This document shows, in pieces, positions 56,128 to 64,000 of a DNA stretch of 64,000 nt. Each line of letters opens with the position of its first letter. The first letter of the stretch is position 1. Source of the stretch: Phycisphaerales bacterium (lineage in GTDB: Bacteria; Planctomycetota; Phycisphaerae; Phycisphaerales; UBA1924); contig JAHDXL010000002.1 of the NCBI GenBank assembly GCA_023382935.1, forward strand, positions 1 through 64,000, given 5' to 3'. The position numbers and the translations under genes are program-made. Below the pieces are notes generated by a model, which searched no databases, was not told the DNA's origin, and saw nothing but the letters and a program-made list of their open reading frames with translations.

Positions 56128-58245
56128 ATGGGAACGAAAAGAGTCTGGACGGGGGCGTCGTTGGCCATTTTGCTGACGGCCGGGGCACCGATGGCGGCGG
56201 CCCAGGGGGAATGGGTCTATCGCGACGAACGCGGGCAGGTCGCGCAGCCGCGCGGAACGCACAGCGTGGCGAGGCAGTGGAACGACGTGTTGCTTGACGC
56301 CATTCGAGTCGATCTCGCGCGTCCCACGGTGCATGCACGCAACCTGTTCCACACGTCGATGGCGATGTGGGACGCCTGGGCCGCGTACGACGAGCACGCT
56401 GATGGATGGCTGTTCCACGAGAAGCACACCGCCGGGGACGTGCAGGTGGCGCGTGAAGTGACGATCAGTTACGCAATGATGCGGTTGATTCAGCATCGCT
56501 TTGCGACCTCACCCGGCGCGGCAGCGACGCTGGCCAACTGCAACAACCTGATGAATAGCCTGGGTCTGGATCCGAACTTCACGAGCACGGTGGGGAACTC
56601 TCCGGAGGCAGTGGGCAATCGCATCGCCGCAAACCTGATCGCGTGGGGGTTGACGGACGGGTCGAATGAATCGGGAGGCTACGCGAACCAGTATTACGAG
56701 CCGGTCAATCCGGCGTTGTTGATGATCATGCCGGGCAATCCGGACATCATCGATCCGAACCGCTGGCAGCCGCTGGCGTTGAGTTTCTACGTCGACCAGG
56801 GCGGGAACATCATTCCGGACGGGTATCCGCCGTTCCTGAGCCCCGAGTGGGGCAACGTGACGCCATTCTCACTCCGCCTGCAGGACCGCACGGTGACGAT
56901 GCGCGACGGACACCAGTGGATTACGTATCACGATCCGGGGGCGCCCCCTCTGCACAATGGCGTGGGCGATGATTACTACCGCTGGGGCTTCGAACTGGTG
57001 TCGGTGTGGAGCGGACAACTGGATCCCAGCGACGGGGTGATGTGGGACATTTCTCCGGCCAGCATGGGGAACGCGCCATTGGCGAACGTGAACGACTGGG
57101 CGAGTTTCTACGATCGGATGAACGGCGGGGACGCGGGCAATGGGTACCCCGTCAACCCCGTCACTGGGCAGCCCTATGCATCGCAGATCGTCCCGCGTGG
57201 CGATTACGCGCGCATTCTGGCCGAGTTCTGGGCTGACGGCCCTCACTCGGAGACTCCTCCGGGTCACTGGTTCACGATCCTGAACTACGTGAATGACCAC
57301 CCGCTCTTCGAGAAGCGTCTGGGCGGCACCGGGCCGATCATGGAGGATCTGGAGTGGGACGTGAAGGCGTATCTGGCGCTGGGCGGCGCGATGCACGACG
57401 TCGCGGTGAGCGTCTGGGGCGTGAAGGGGAGGTACGACTTTGTGCGTCCGGTGTCGGCGATTCGCTATATGGCCGACCAGGGGCAGAGGACCGACCCCAA
57501 TCTGCCCGCGTATGACCCGGACGGGTTCAACCTGATCCCGGGGGCGATCGAAGTGGTGACGGCGGAGACGACCGCGCCCGGACAACGGCACGAACATTTG
57601 GCCGGTTCGGAAGGCAAGATCGCGATTTATGCCTGGCGCGGGCCGGACTACATCGCCGATCCGTTGACCGACGTCGCCGGCGCAGGCTGGATCCTCGCGG
57701 AGAGTTGGTGGCCGTACCAGAGGCCGACGTTCGTCAGCCCGCCATTCGCCGGGTACGTGTCCGGGCACAGCACGTACAGCCGTGCGGCGGCGATGGTGAT
57801 GGAACTGCTCACGGGCAGCGCGTACTTCCCCGGCGGGCTGGGCGAGTTCCTGTGTCCGCAGAATCAGTACCTGGTGTTCGAGGATGGGCCCAGCGTGGAC
57901 GTGACGCTGCAGTGGGCTCGGTACATGGACGCCAGCGACCAGTGCTCGTTGTCGCGCATCTGGGGCGGCATCCACCCGCCTTGTGACGACCTGCCCGGGC
58001 GGCAGATGGGCAACGTGATCGGGCCTGACGCGGTCGACCATGCGCTGCGCCACTTTGACGGGAGGATTTCCTGCCCGGCCGACTTGGCGTTTCCTCGCGG
58101 GGTGCTGAACTTTTTTGACGTGCAGCGCTTCCTGAACCTTTACGTGGCAGAGGACGGTGCCGCCGACCTGGCGCCACCTTTCCGGCACTTCGACTTCTTC
58201 GACGTGCAGCGATTCCTGAACTACTACTCGGCTGGATGCCCGTAA
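56128..58245 (+). CDS. secreted vanadium-haloperoxidase-like protein with dockerin-like tail
   Basis: A 705-residue exported protein of the PAP2/vanadium haloperoxidase superfamily. The signal peptide ends near AAAQ. The first ~430 residues are helical, and the vanadate/phosphate-binding core lies in SPPFAGYVSGHSTYSRAAAM (~534-553) and RIWGGIHPPCDD (~610-621), where SGH and the late R..GIH are the expected contacts. Whether it is a haloperoxidase or a phosphatase cannot be told. The last 60 residues hold two copies of FFDVQRFLN with a Gly-Cys-Pro end, a dockerin-like module I associate with Planctomycetota and probably used for protein-protein docking or cell-surface sorting. Confidence 0.85.
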   Translation: MGTKRVWTGASLAILLTAGAPMAAAQGEWVYRDERGQVAQPRGTHSVARQWNDVLLDAIRVDLARPTVHARNLFHTSMAMWDAWAAYDEHADGWLFHEKHTAGDVQVAREVTISYAMMRLIQHRFATSPGAAATLANCNNLMNSLGLDPNFTSTVGNSPEAVGNRIAANLIAWGLTDGSNESGGYANQYYEPVNPALLMIMPGNPDIIDPNRWQPLALSFYVDQGGNIIPDGYPPFLSPEWGNVTPFSLRLQDRTVTMRDGHQWITYHDPGAPPLHNGVGDDYYRWGFELVSVWSGQLDPSDGVMWDISPASMGNAPLANVNDWASFYDRMNGGDAGNGYPVNPVTGQPYASQIVPRGDYARILAEFWADGPHSETPPGHWFTILNYVNDHPLFEKRLGGTGPIMEDLEWDVKAYLALGGAMHDVAVSVWGVKGRYDFVRPVSAIRYMADQGQRTDPNLPAYDPDGFNLIPGAIEVVTAETTAPGQRHEHLAGSEGKIAIYAWRGPDYIADPLTDVAGAGWILAESWWPYQRPTFVSPPFAGYVSGHSTYSRAAAMVMELLTGSAYFPGGLGEFLCPQNQYLVFEDGPSVDVTLQWARYMDASDQCSLSRIWGGIHPPCDDLPGRQMGNVIGPDAVDHALRHFDGRISCPADLAFPRGVLNFFDVQRFLNLYVAEDGAADLAPPFRHFDFFDVQRFLNYYSAGCP

Positions 58246-58274
58246 GGTCGACGTGGCACGAGGGTGATGGAGTG

Positions 58275-58306
58275 GGGGGGCGGTCAGAATGGCCGTCCCC
58301 CTTTTT
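58275..58306 (+). terminator. rho-independent terminator after the haloperoxidase gene
   Basis: GGGGGGCGGTC and GGCCGTCCCCC form an 11-bp stem (with G-U pairs) around loop AGAAT, followed by five T. It lies 29 bases after the stop. Confidence 0.85.
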
Positions 58307-58377
58307 GCTTGGTGCGGCTTGTGCACTGCCGGGCGACCGCACTTGCGGACGATCGGCGAGGTGGTCAGACTGGTGCC

Positions 58378-61300
58378 ATGAGCAACTGCTGCAATGGCGG
58401 GTCGTGCGGGCCGGGCGTCAGTCGGCGCGGGTTCATGGGTGCGTCGGTCGGAGCGTGGCTGCTCGCGTCGGCGGGGCGCGCGTTTGCCGGTCCGTTCGAG
58501 CAGGCTGCGGACGGTGAGCACCCGATCCCGGCGGACAAGAAACTGAACGAAGCGTGGGTGCGTTCGCTCTACGAGCGAGGGGAGCCCATGCGCTGCCGCG
58601 GGCAGGAACTCGCCTTCATTGGCATGCCCGTGGGCGGCGTGTGCTGCGGAACAATGTACCTCGGCGGCGACGGGCGCCTGTGGGTGTGGGACATTTTCAA
58701 CGAGCATCACCTCGGCGTGGTGGCCAACCGTCTGCCCGAGTATCGCGGGCAGCGGGCGACGGAACTGGACGGGTCGAACTACTTTGCCCCGCCCAACGCC
58801 GACGAGCATCGGCCAGTGGGACAGGGCTTTGCGCTGCGCGTGGGCGACGACGTGCGGACGCTGGACAAGGAAGGCTTCTCCGAGGTCGAGTTTGAGAGCG
58901 GATATCCGATCGGGACAGTGCGCTATCGGGACGACGGCTGTCCTGTGGCGGTGAAACTCGAGGCTTTCAGCCCGTTCATCCCGCTCGACGTCGATGCGTC
59001 TGCGATTCCTTGCACGATCATGTCATTCGAGTTGCACAACACCTCGGAGCACATGGTGCAGGGAGAGATGGCCGGCTGGCTGGAAAACGCGGTGGCGATC
59101 CGCAACGGTGCGCCGGGTCTGGGCGTGCGGCGGGTGCGCCCGGTGCGTCGGCCCGGACTGACCAGCGTGGCGATGGACGCGCTGCCGCAGCAGTGGGAGA
59201 AGGGTGAGGAAGTTCTGTTCGCCGACTTTGAGCAGGAGACCTGGCCGGCGGGCTGGGTGGCGCAGGGCGAGGCGATGGGCACCGGGCCGATCGCGCGGGC
59301 CGAGATGCCGGCGTATCACAATGTGTCCGAAGATCGTGGGCTGCGCTCGGTCAACACGCACAACACGCGCGCGGTGGGGCCCAACGTGGGCGCCGCCGAC
59401 AACTTGAAGGGCACACTGACCAGCCCCGAGTTCACCATCGAGAAACGCTTCATTAACATGATGGTCGGCGGCGGGCGGCACCCCGGAAAGACCTGCATCA
59501 ACTTGCTGGTGGACGGGAATGTGGTGCGCACGGCGACCGGGCGTGACAGCAACCGCATGTCGGCCCAGTCGTGGGAGGTTTCGGACCTGGCGGGGAAAAA
59601 GGCCCGCATCGAGATTGTCGACGACCAGACCGGTGCGTGGGGGCACATCGCCTGCGATCACATCGTTTTTGCCGATGCGCCGTGGATGGAGAACTCATTC
59701 GAGCAAATGTCGGATTACGGATCGATGGCGCTGTCGCTGGTCGGAGACGCGGCCGCCAGCGTGGTGAGCGACCTGGACCCGGGCATCGCGGTCGAGCAGT
59801 TGTGGCGCCAGCCTTCGGGAAGGACCGATGACGCGGCGACGCGGGACTTCGGCAGGCGGCATGCGGGGGCGCTGCTGACGCGGGTGCGCCTGGAGCCGGG
59901 TGAGAAGATCACTCTGAACTACGTGGTGTCGTGGTTCTTCCCGTTCATCGCTCACGACCCGCCGGGCATGCATGCGATCAACGACATGCCGCGGCTGAAC
60001 CGGCACTACGCAGAGCGGTTCACATCGGCGTGGGATGTCGCGGGCGTGGTGGCACGCGATTTTGAGCGACTGACGACGCAGACGCGGCTGTTTCACAAGA
60101 CTTGGTATGACACGACGCTGCCGCACTGGTTGCTGGAGCGCACCCTGCTCACGGTCAACACCGCGCAGACGACGACGTGTCACCTGTTTGACAACGGGCG
60201 GTTCTGGGCGTGGGAGGGCGTGGGCTGCTGTCACGGAACCTGCCAGCACGTGTGGAACTATGGGCAGGCGCTGGCGCGCATATTTCCCGACCTCGAACGC
60301 CGGACACGCGAGATGGTGGACTTCGGGCTGGCCTGGCACGACAACGGCGCGACCGACTACCGCGCCGAGTACGGACGGCATGTGGCGCACGACGGGCAAC
60401 TCGGCACCATCCTGCGGGCGTACCGTGAGCACCAGATGTCGACGGACGAGCAGTTCCTCAAACGCATCTGGTCGCGTGTGCGCAAGTCGCTGGAGTACGT
60501 CATCGCCCAGGATGCCGACGCTGACGGGCTGCTCGAAGGCGAGCAGTACAACACGCTTGATGCGTCGTGGTTCGGAAACATGGCGTGGATCAGTTCGATG
60601 TATCTGGCGGCCGTGGCGGCGGGGCGCGAGATGGCGCTCGATGTGGGCGACGTCGAGTTCATCGCCACCTGTGACAGGATTCTGGAGGTGGGTAGGAAGA
60701 GTCTGGTCGAGAAGTTGTACGACGGGGATTACTTCATCCACACTCCGCCGGACTTTGAGCATCCGAACACGAACAAGGGCTGCCACGCCGACCAGTTGTT
60801 CGGCCAGAGTTACGCGCACCAGTTGGGCCTGCCGCGCGTGGCCGATGCCGAGCGCAGCCGGTCTGCCCTGCGGTCGATCTGGACGTACAACTTTGCGCCC
60901 GACGCGGGCAAGTATCGCGAACGGACGCCGGTGAAAGGCGGGGATCCGAACAACGTGGGGCCGGGGCGTTGGTACGCCCTGCCTGGCGAGGCGGGGCTGA
61001 TCGTGTGCACCTGGCCCAAGGGCGGAGGCGACAAGTCTGGCAACCACTGGGCGGTGGGGTACTTCAACGAGTGCTGGACGGGGTTCGAGTACCAAGTCGC
61101 GTCGCACATGATTTACGAAGGTGAGCCAGACCTGGTGCAGGCGGGGCTGGCCATCACGCGGGCGGCGCACGACCGCTATCACCCTTCGAAGCGCAACCCG
61201 TACAACGAGATCGAATGCTCGGACCACTACGCGCGTGCGATGGCCAGTTTCGGCGTCTACCTGGCCTGCTGCGGGTATGAGCATCACGGCCCGCGCGGGC

Positions 61301-61611
61301 ATATCGGCTTTGCCCCCCGAATCAACACGGATGACTTCTCCGGCGCCTTCACGGCCGCGGGAGCCTGGGGCACGTTTACGCAGCGGCGCACGAACGGCGA
61401 GCAGGCCCTTTCGATCGAGGTGAAGTGGGGCGAGTTGTCCATCCGCACCATCGCGATGGAACTGGGCGAGGCGAGCGATCCGTCCTCGCTGGCGATTGAC
61501 TGGCCGGGCGGCGCGACTTTCGAGCGCCAGGGCCAACGACTGCTGGTGCGTCTGCGCGAGACGGCGCGTGTGCGTGCGGGCGAACGACTGGTGGTCGTCG
61601 TTCGAACCTGA
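58378..61611 (+). CDS. GH116-family glycosidase (glucosylceramidase-like) with inserted beta-sandwich
   Basis: A 1077-residue exported enzyme. ATG at 58378 begins a Tat-type signal (SRRGFMGASVG). The N-terminal GH116 beta domain (LAFIGMPVGGVCCGTMYLGGDGRLWVWDIFN) is interrupted at ~280-440 by a module with LTSPEFTIEKRFINMMVGGG, KTCINLLVDGNVVRTATG and ARIEIVDDQTGAWGHIACDHIVF, which closely resembles a domain appended to many bacterial GH32 enzymes. The catalytic (alpha/alpha)6 barrel follows, with ADGLLEGEQYNTLDASWFG (~715-733) and CHADQLFGQ (~802-810), segments that hold the family's active-site acids. Substrate is probably a beta-glucoside or beta-xyloside; not certain. Confidence 0.87.
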   Translation: MSNCCNGGSCGPGVSRRGFMGASVGAWLLASAGRAFAGPFEQAADGEHPIPADKKLNEAWVRSLYERGEPMRCRGQELAFIGMPVGGVCCGTMYLGGDGRLWVWDIFNEHHLGVVANRLPEYRGQRATELDGSNYFAPPNADEHRPVGQGFALRVGDDVRTLDKEGFSEVEFESGYPIGTVRYRDDGCPVAVKLEAFSPFIPLDVDASAIPCTIMSFELHNTSEHMVQGEMAGWLENAVAIRNGAPGLGVRRVRPVRRPGLTSVAMDALPQQWEKGEEVLFADFEQETWPAGWVAQGEAMGTGPIARAEMPAYHNVSEDRGLRSVNTHNTRAVGPNVGAADNLKGTLTSPEFTIEKRFINMMVGGGRHPGKTCINLLVDGNVVRTATGRDSNRMSAQSWEVSDLAGKKARIEIVDDQTGAWGHIACDHIVFADAPWMENSFEQMSDYGSMALSLVGDAAASVVSDLDPGIAVEQLWRQPSGRTDDAATRDFGRRHAGALLTRVRLEPGEKITLNYVVSWFFPFIAHDPPGMHAINDMPRLNRHYAERFTSAWDVAGVVARDFERLTTQTRLFHKTWYDTTLPHWLLERTLLTVNTAQTTTCHLFDNGRFWAWEGVGCCHGTCQHVWNYGQALARIFPDLERRTREMVDFGLAWHDNGATDYRAEYGRHVAHDGQLGTILRAYREHQMSTDEQFLKRIWSRVRKSLEYVIAQDADADGLLEGEQYNTLDASWFGNMAWISSMYLAAVAAGREMALDVGDVEFIATCDRILEVGRKSLVEKLYDGDYFIHTPPDFEHPNTNKGCHADQLFGQSYAHQLGLPRVADAERSRSALRSIWTYNFAPDAGKYRERTPVKGGDPNNVGPGRWYALPGEAGLIVCTWPKGGGDKSGNHWAVGYFNECWTGFEYQVASHMIYEGEPDLVQAGLAITRAAHDRYHPSKRNPYNEIECSDHYARAMASFGVYLACCGYEHHGPRGHIGFAPRINTDDFSGAFTAAGAWGTFTQRRTNGEQALSIEVKWGELSIRTIAMELGEASDPSSLAIDWPGGATFERQGQRLLVRLRETARVRAGERLVVVVRT

Positions 61612-61645
61612 AGCAAGCCGGTCGGTGGCGGCTGTCCAAAGAGCA

Positions 61646-61667
61646 GGGGCCCGCTTCTGCGGGCCCC
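61646..61667. terminator. bidirectional hairpin between GH116 and infC
   Basis: GGGGCCCGC and GCGGGCCCC form a perfect 9-bp stem with loop TTCT, between the convergent GH116 and infC genes. No T tract follows on either side. Confidence 0.6.
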
Positions 61668-61698
61668 CGACGGCTGATTCAGGATGCCTGGCCCTGCC

Positions 61699-62481
61699 TC
61701 ATTCTCCGAGGAGGTCGGCGATTTCGGCGTCGATGGGGTTGACCGCGCGGTCATCGGCCGGGCCCCGCCTCTTGCCTTTTTCGTTTCCGCCGTTGTCGTC
61801 GTCATCATCGGCGACCTGGTCGTCGGCCTCGAGTTCGGCCAGATTCTGCGCCTCGAGTTTGCGCAACTCCTCGGCTTCCTTCTCGAGTTGCTCCTTGCTC
61901 ATCTTGCGCTTGGCGGCCTCGACCTTCTGCCGGTCCGGCGCGACGATGATGCTCGCCTGGCGTCCCATCCAGCGAGGTGGGACTTCGACCTTGGCGATGT
62001 CGGAGAGTTGCTCACAGATCTCAGCCAGACGCTCGATGCCGAGTTCCTTGTGGGCCATTTCACGCCCGCGGAAGCGTTGGGTGATCTGGACTTTGTGCCC
62101 GGCCATGAGGAAGCGCCGGGTCTGATCGACGCGAATCTGCACGTCGTGGGGGTCGATCTTGACGGAGCGCCCGAGCCGGATTTCCTTCAGTTCGGTGCTC
62201 TTGGAACTGGCCCGGCTCTTCTGCTGCTTCTTGGAGAGTTCGTACTTGTGCTTGCCGTAGTCCATGATCTTGCACACGGGCGGACGGACATCGGGGGAGA
62301 TCTCGACCAAGTCGAGCCCCTGCTCCTGCGCCATGCGCAATGCCTCGGCCGTCTCGATGACGCCGATCTGCTCGTTGTCAGGCCCAATCACTCGGATCGG
62401 GGTGATGCGGATCATGTGATTGAGGCGCGTCCGCTGGACGGGCCCGGCCGGTCGGAAGAAACGCCTAGAACCAGATATGAT
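61699..62481 (-). CDS. infC: translation initiation factor IF-3, likely ATC or ATA start
   Basis: IF-3 controls start-codon fidelity. The core is complete: IRVIGPDNEQIGVIETAEAL, DLVEISPDVRPPVCKIMDYGKHKYE and VQITQRFRGREMAH. It ends in a Lys/Glu/Asp-rich extension (with DDDDD), making it longer (260 residues) than the usual ~180. The only ATG in a sensible place, at 62415, has no ribosome site and would cut off the basic N-terminus (SRRFFRPAGPVQRTRLN). A strong AGGAG (62487-62491) lies five bases before ATC (62481) or eight before ATA (62478), with no ATG, GTG or TTG in frame between it and 62415. infC is known to use AUU in E. coli for autoregulation. rpmI and rplT, the usual downstream partners, are absent. 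Confidence 0.92.
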   Translation of the reverse strand: MISGSRRFFRPAGPVQRTRLNHMIRITPIRVIGPDNEQIGVIETAEALRMAQEQGLDLVEISPDVRPPVCKIMDYGKHKYELSKKQQKSRASSKSTELKEIRLGRSVKIDPHDVQIRVDQTRRFLMAGHKVQITQRFRGREMAHKELGIERLAEICEQLSDIAKVEVPPRWMGRQASIIVAPDRQKVEAAKRKMSKEQLEKEAEELRKLEAQNLAELEADDQVADDDDDNGGNEKGKRRGPADDRAVNPIDAEIADLLGE

Positions 62482-62491
62482 GCACTCTCCT
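62476..62491 (-). promoter_or_regulatory. Shine-Dalgarno and non-canonical start of infC
   Basis: AGGAG followed by ATC then ATA in the infC frame. This placement decides the start and suggests IF-3-dependent autoregulation, as for the AUU start of E. coli infC. Confidence 0.65.
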
Positions 62492-62794
62492 GATTGGAAC
62501 CAAACGAACCCCGTGGCCACGGCGGCACGGGAAGGCTGGACCCGCGAACTCTCGCGGGGGTTTGTCCGGGCACATGTTGTGGGGATCTCCGAGCCTCATG
62601 AATGCACGGGCACGTCGGACCGCCTGGCGGCCTGTCGATCGTGCGGATTGGTCAGACCAGGGTGAACTGGCATGAAACCTGGGCTCCGGAGAAGTGCATC
62701 GTCGATTTGCTCCCGACAGAGCGCAATCTACCCCTCAAGAGCGCGGAAAGCAAGCATTCGGCCATCTTTACCTGCATGATCGGACCACGGTTCG
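62482..62794. other. intergenic region upstream of infC
   Basis: About 310 bases with no convincing gene. No thrS, the usual neighbour, is seen. I find no clear promoter. Confidence 0.4.
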
Positions 62795-64000
62795 TCAGGC
62801 CGGACGGATTCCCCGATACAGTTGCTGGACCCGGTCGGCCTCCTGGCGACGGATGTTCTCAAGCACCAAGCGGGGTACGCGCCACTGGTTTTCCTCGGCC
62901 GTCACGTTCGAGCAGTGTTCGTTGAGACAGCGGTAGAGGAATTTCAGGGCGTCGCGGGGCTGGTGCATCTGGTCGAGGGCGTCGACCAGATCCTGCCGAG
63001 TCACGTCGTCGGCAAAGAGGTCGAGCAGAGAGATGGGTTCCGCGTCGGGCGCGCGGCAGGCCTTGAGACGGGCCGAGCACAGGTCGTAGAGCATCGCCCC
63101 CGTCCAGGTCAGACGTTCGATGAGGCTCTGCTTGTCGAGCCGGGCCTCTTGAAAGAACGAACTGGACTCGCGGAAGAGCGAGTAGCGCAGTTCAATGGGC
63201 AGCAGCAGTTTGAGCCCGAGGCGTTCGTGCTGAAGGAACTTGTTGTTGAGCATGGGCCAGACAATCGCCTGCATGCGCTCGGGGTCGCCGTTGACCAGCG
63301 TAGGCTCGTCCACCCGATCGACCAGGACAAGGACTCCGGTGAAGCCGAAGGCATCCAGGATCTGCTGGAGAGATTGAAAGTGGGCGTAGCGGGTGGCGTC
63401 GGAATCGTCGCGGTCGGCCCGGCGGTGCAGGGCACCGGGCAGGTGTTCGAAAGAGTGAACGTAACTAAGTTCGGCACGGGGCAGAAGTCGGCGCTGTCTG
63501 GACAGGCGTCGGACCAAGCGGCGCAGGGAGAAGCGGTCCCACACCAGGCGCTTGATCGCCAGCGCCAGGTACCCGACACCCAGGCCCATCGCCAGGTAGG
63601 CCGCCCCGGTGCCGACCAGCCCACCGGGCTTGCTGATGAGTACCCAAGCCACCAGAGCCGCCGGAGGGGTCCAGCCGAGCAGCAGCACGGCATTCCACCC
63701 GACGGTCTCGCGACTGGGACGGACACGCAGCGCCCGGCGGAGTCGGACGGCCCGGTGCCCGTCGACATCGCGCAAATCGTACAGGGCTTGGAGGATGCGG
63801 AACTGCTGCTTGAGTTCGGGGTCGAGACTGCGGGCGATCCGATTGCGGTTAGGGCCCAAGTCGTTGACTGATTCCGCTCCGCCCCGCCCAAGCAGGTCGT
63901 CGATGACGTCGGTGACGGCCAGAGCGAGGATTGCGTCGATATGATCGACGATCCGAATGGCGCGCAAGGAAGTGGCGACGTCTTTCCCCCCGATTCTGGC
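62795..64000 (-). CDS. partial membrane-associated NTPase-like protein (5' end off window)
   Basis: The frame is open to the window edge, so the N-terminus is missing; about 401 residues are seen. Two membrane helices (AVLLLGWTPPAALVAWVLI and AAYLAMGLGVGYLALAI) lie in the middle, followed by a basic region and GVLVLVDRVDEPTLVNGD, which looks like a Walker B/strand-3 segment of a P-loop NTPase, possibly KAP- or STAND-like. Any Walker A would lie beyond the window. The rest is helical. An internal TTG at 63967 is not a credible start because coding-like sequence continues upstream of it. Confidence 0.6.
   Translation of the reverse strand, partial: ARIGGKDVATSLRAIRIVDHIDAILALAVTDVIDDLLGRGGAESVNDLGPNRNRIARSLDPELKQQFRILQALYDLRDVDGHRAVRLRRALRVRPSRETVGWNAVLLLGWTPPAALVAWVLISKPGGLVGTGAAYLAMGLGVGYLALAIKRLVWDRFSLRRLVRRLSRQRRLLPRAELSYVHSFEHLPGALHRRADRDDSDATRYAHFQSLQQILDAFGFTGVLVLVDRVDEPTLVNGDPERMQAIVWPMLNNKFLQHERLGLKLLLPIELRYSLFRESSSFFQEARLDKQSLIERLTWTGAMLYDLCSARLKACRAPDAEPISLLDLFADDVTRQDLVDALDQMHQPRDALKFLYRCLNEHCSNVTAEENQWRVPRLVLENIRRQEADRVQQLYRGIRPA

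Overview
The window reads as a chromosomal segment of a GC-rich planctomycete, most likely of the class Phycisphaerae. This is inferred from gene content, not from a marker-gene comparison. Supporting signs are a secreted vanadium-haloperoxidase-like enzyme ending in two dockerin-like FFDVQRFLN repeats and a Gly-Cys-Pro tail, a secreted protein with a VPTPG / hydrophobic / RRRR sorting tail, an FN3-like protein family I associate with Planctomycetota, and a Gly-rich secretin. There are no transposases, integrases, CRISPR arrays or rRNA genes. One tRNA gene, tRNA-Gly(GCC), is present.

Layout. 0.2-6 kb: FN3-like protein, APC permease, coaD, a secreted sorting-tail protein and the accBC operon. 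6-21 kb: one long plus-strand run with mostly overlapping or closely spaced genes. It holds a fused ABC permease, an NHL lipoprotein, then a MoxR/vWA set (membrane vWA protein, MoxR ATPase, DUF58 protein, BatA-like vWA protein, large membrane protein) joined directly to an ABC-2 ATPase and permease. 21-28 kb: mostly minus-strand genes for an ACT protein, an A-type Fe-S carrier, an anti-sigma kinase/STAS pair, a large secretin and an unknown protein. 28-30 kb: coaX and a degenerate MnmE-like GTPase. 30-32.5 kb: a gene-poor, disturbed stretch with inverted repeats, a REP-like palindrome and a broken secreted-protein gene abutting a lipoprotein gene. 33-42.5 kb: RNase Y, a PilZ/YcgR-like protein, a second DUF58 gene with a TgpA-type transglutaminase, a small lipoprotein, scpB, a queuosine-precursor-type transporter and yebC. 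42.5-52 kb: the nusA-infB-ylxP-rbfA translation operon, extended by an HhH-GPD-like protein and a 1207-residue TPR lipoprotein. 52-64 kb: fliM, dsbD, tRNA-Gly, the haloperoxidase, a GH116 glycosidase, infC and a partial membrane NTPase.

How the genes work together. The 7.7-21.2 kb cluster looks like a MoxR-type chaperone/metal-insertion system built around three vWA-fold proteins and coupled to an exporter. The second DUF58/TgpA locus near 35-39 kb has the same partners without its own MoxR. nusA to rbfA is a standard transcription/translation-factor operon. coaD and coaX serve CoA synthesis and accBC serves fatty-acid synthesis.

The most notable observations are: infC appears to start at a non-canonical ATC or ATA codon; a beta-rich secreted protein gene is broken by an in-frame TGA just after its signal peptide and has lost its 3' end; a short MnmE-like GTPase lacks the NKxD motif and the C-terminal CxGK; a GH116 enzyme carries an inserted beta-sandwich module of the kind seen in GH32 proteins; and a 17-base palindrome occurs both in a noncoding stretch and inside a DUF58 gene.
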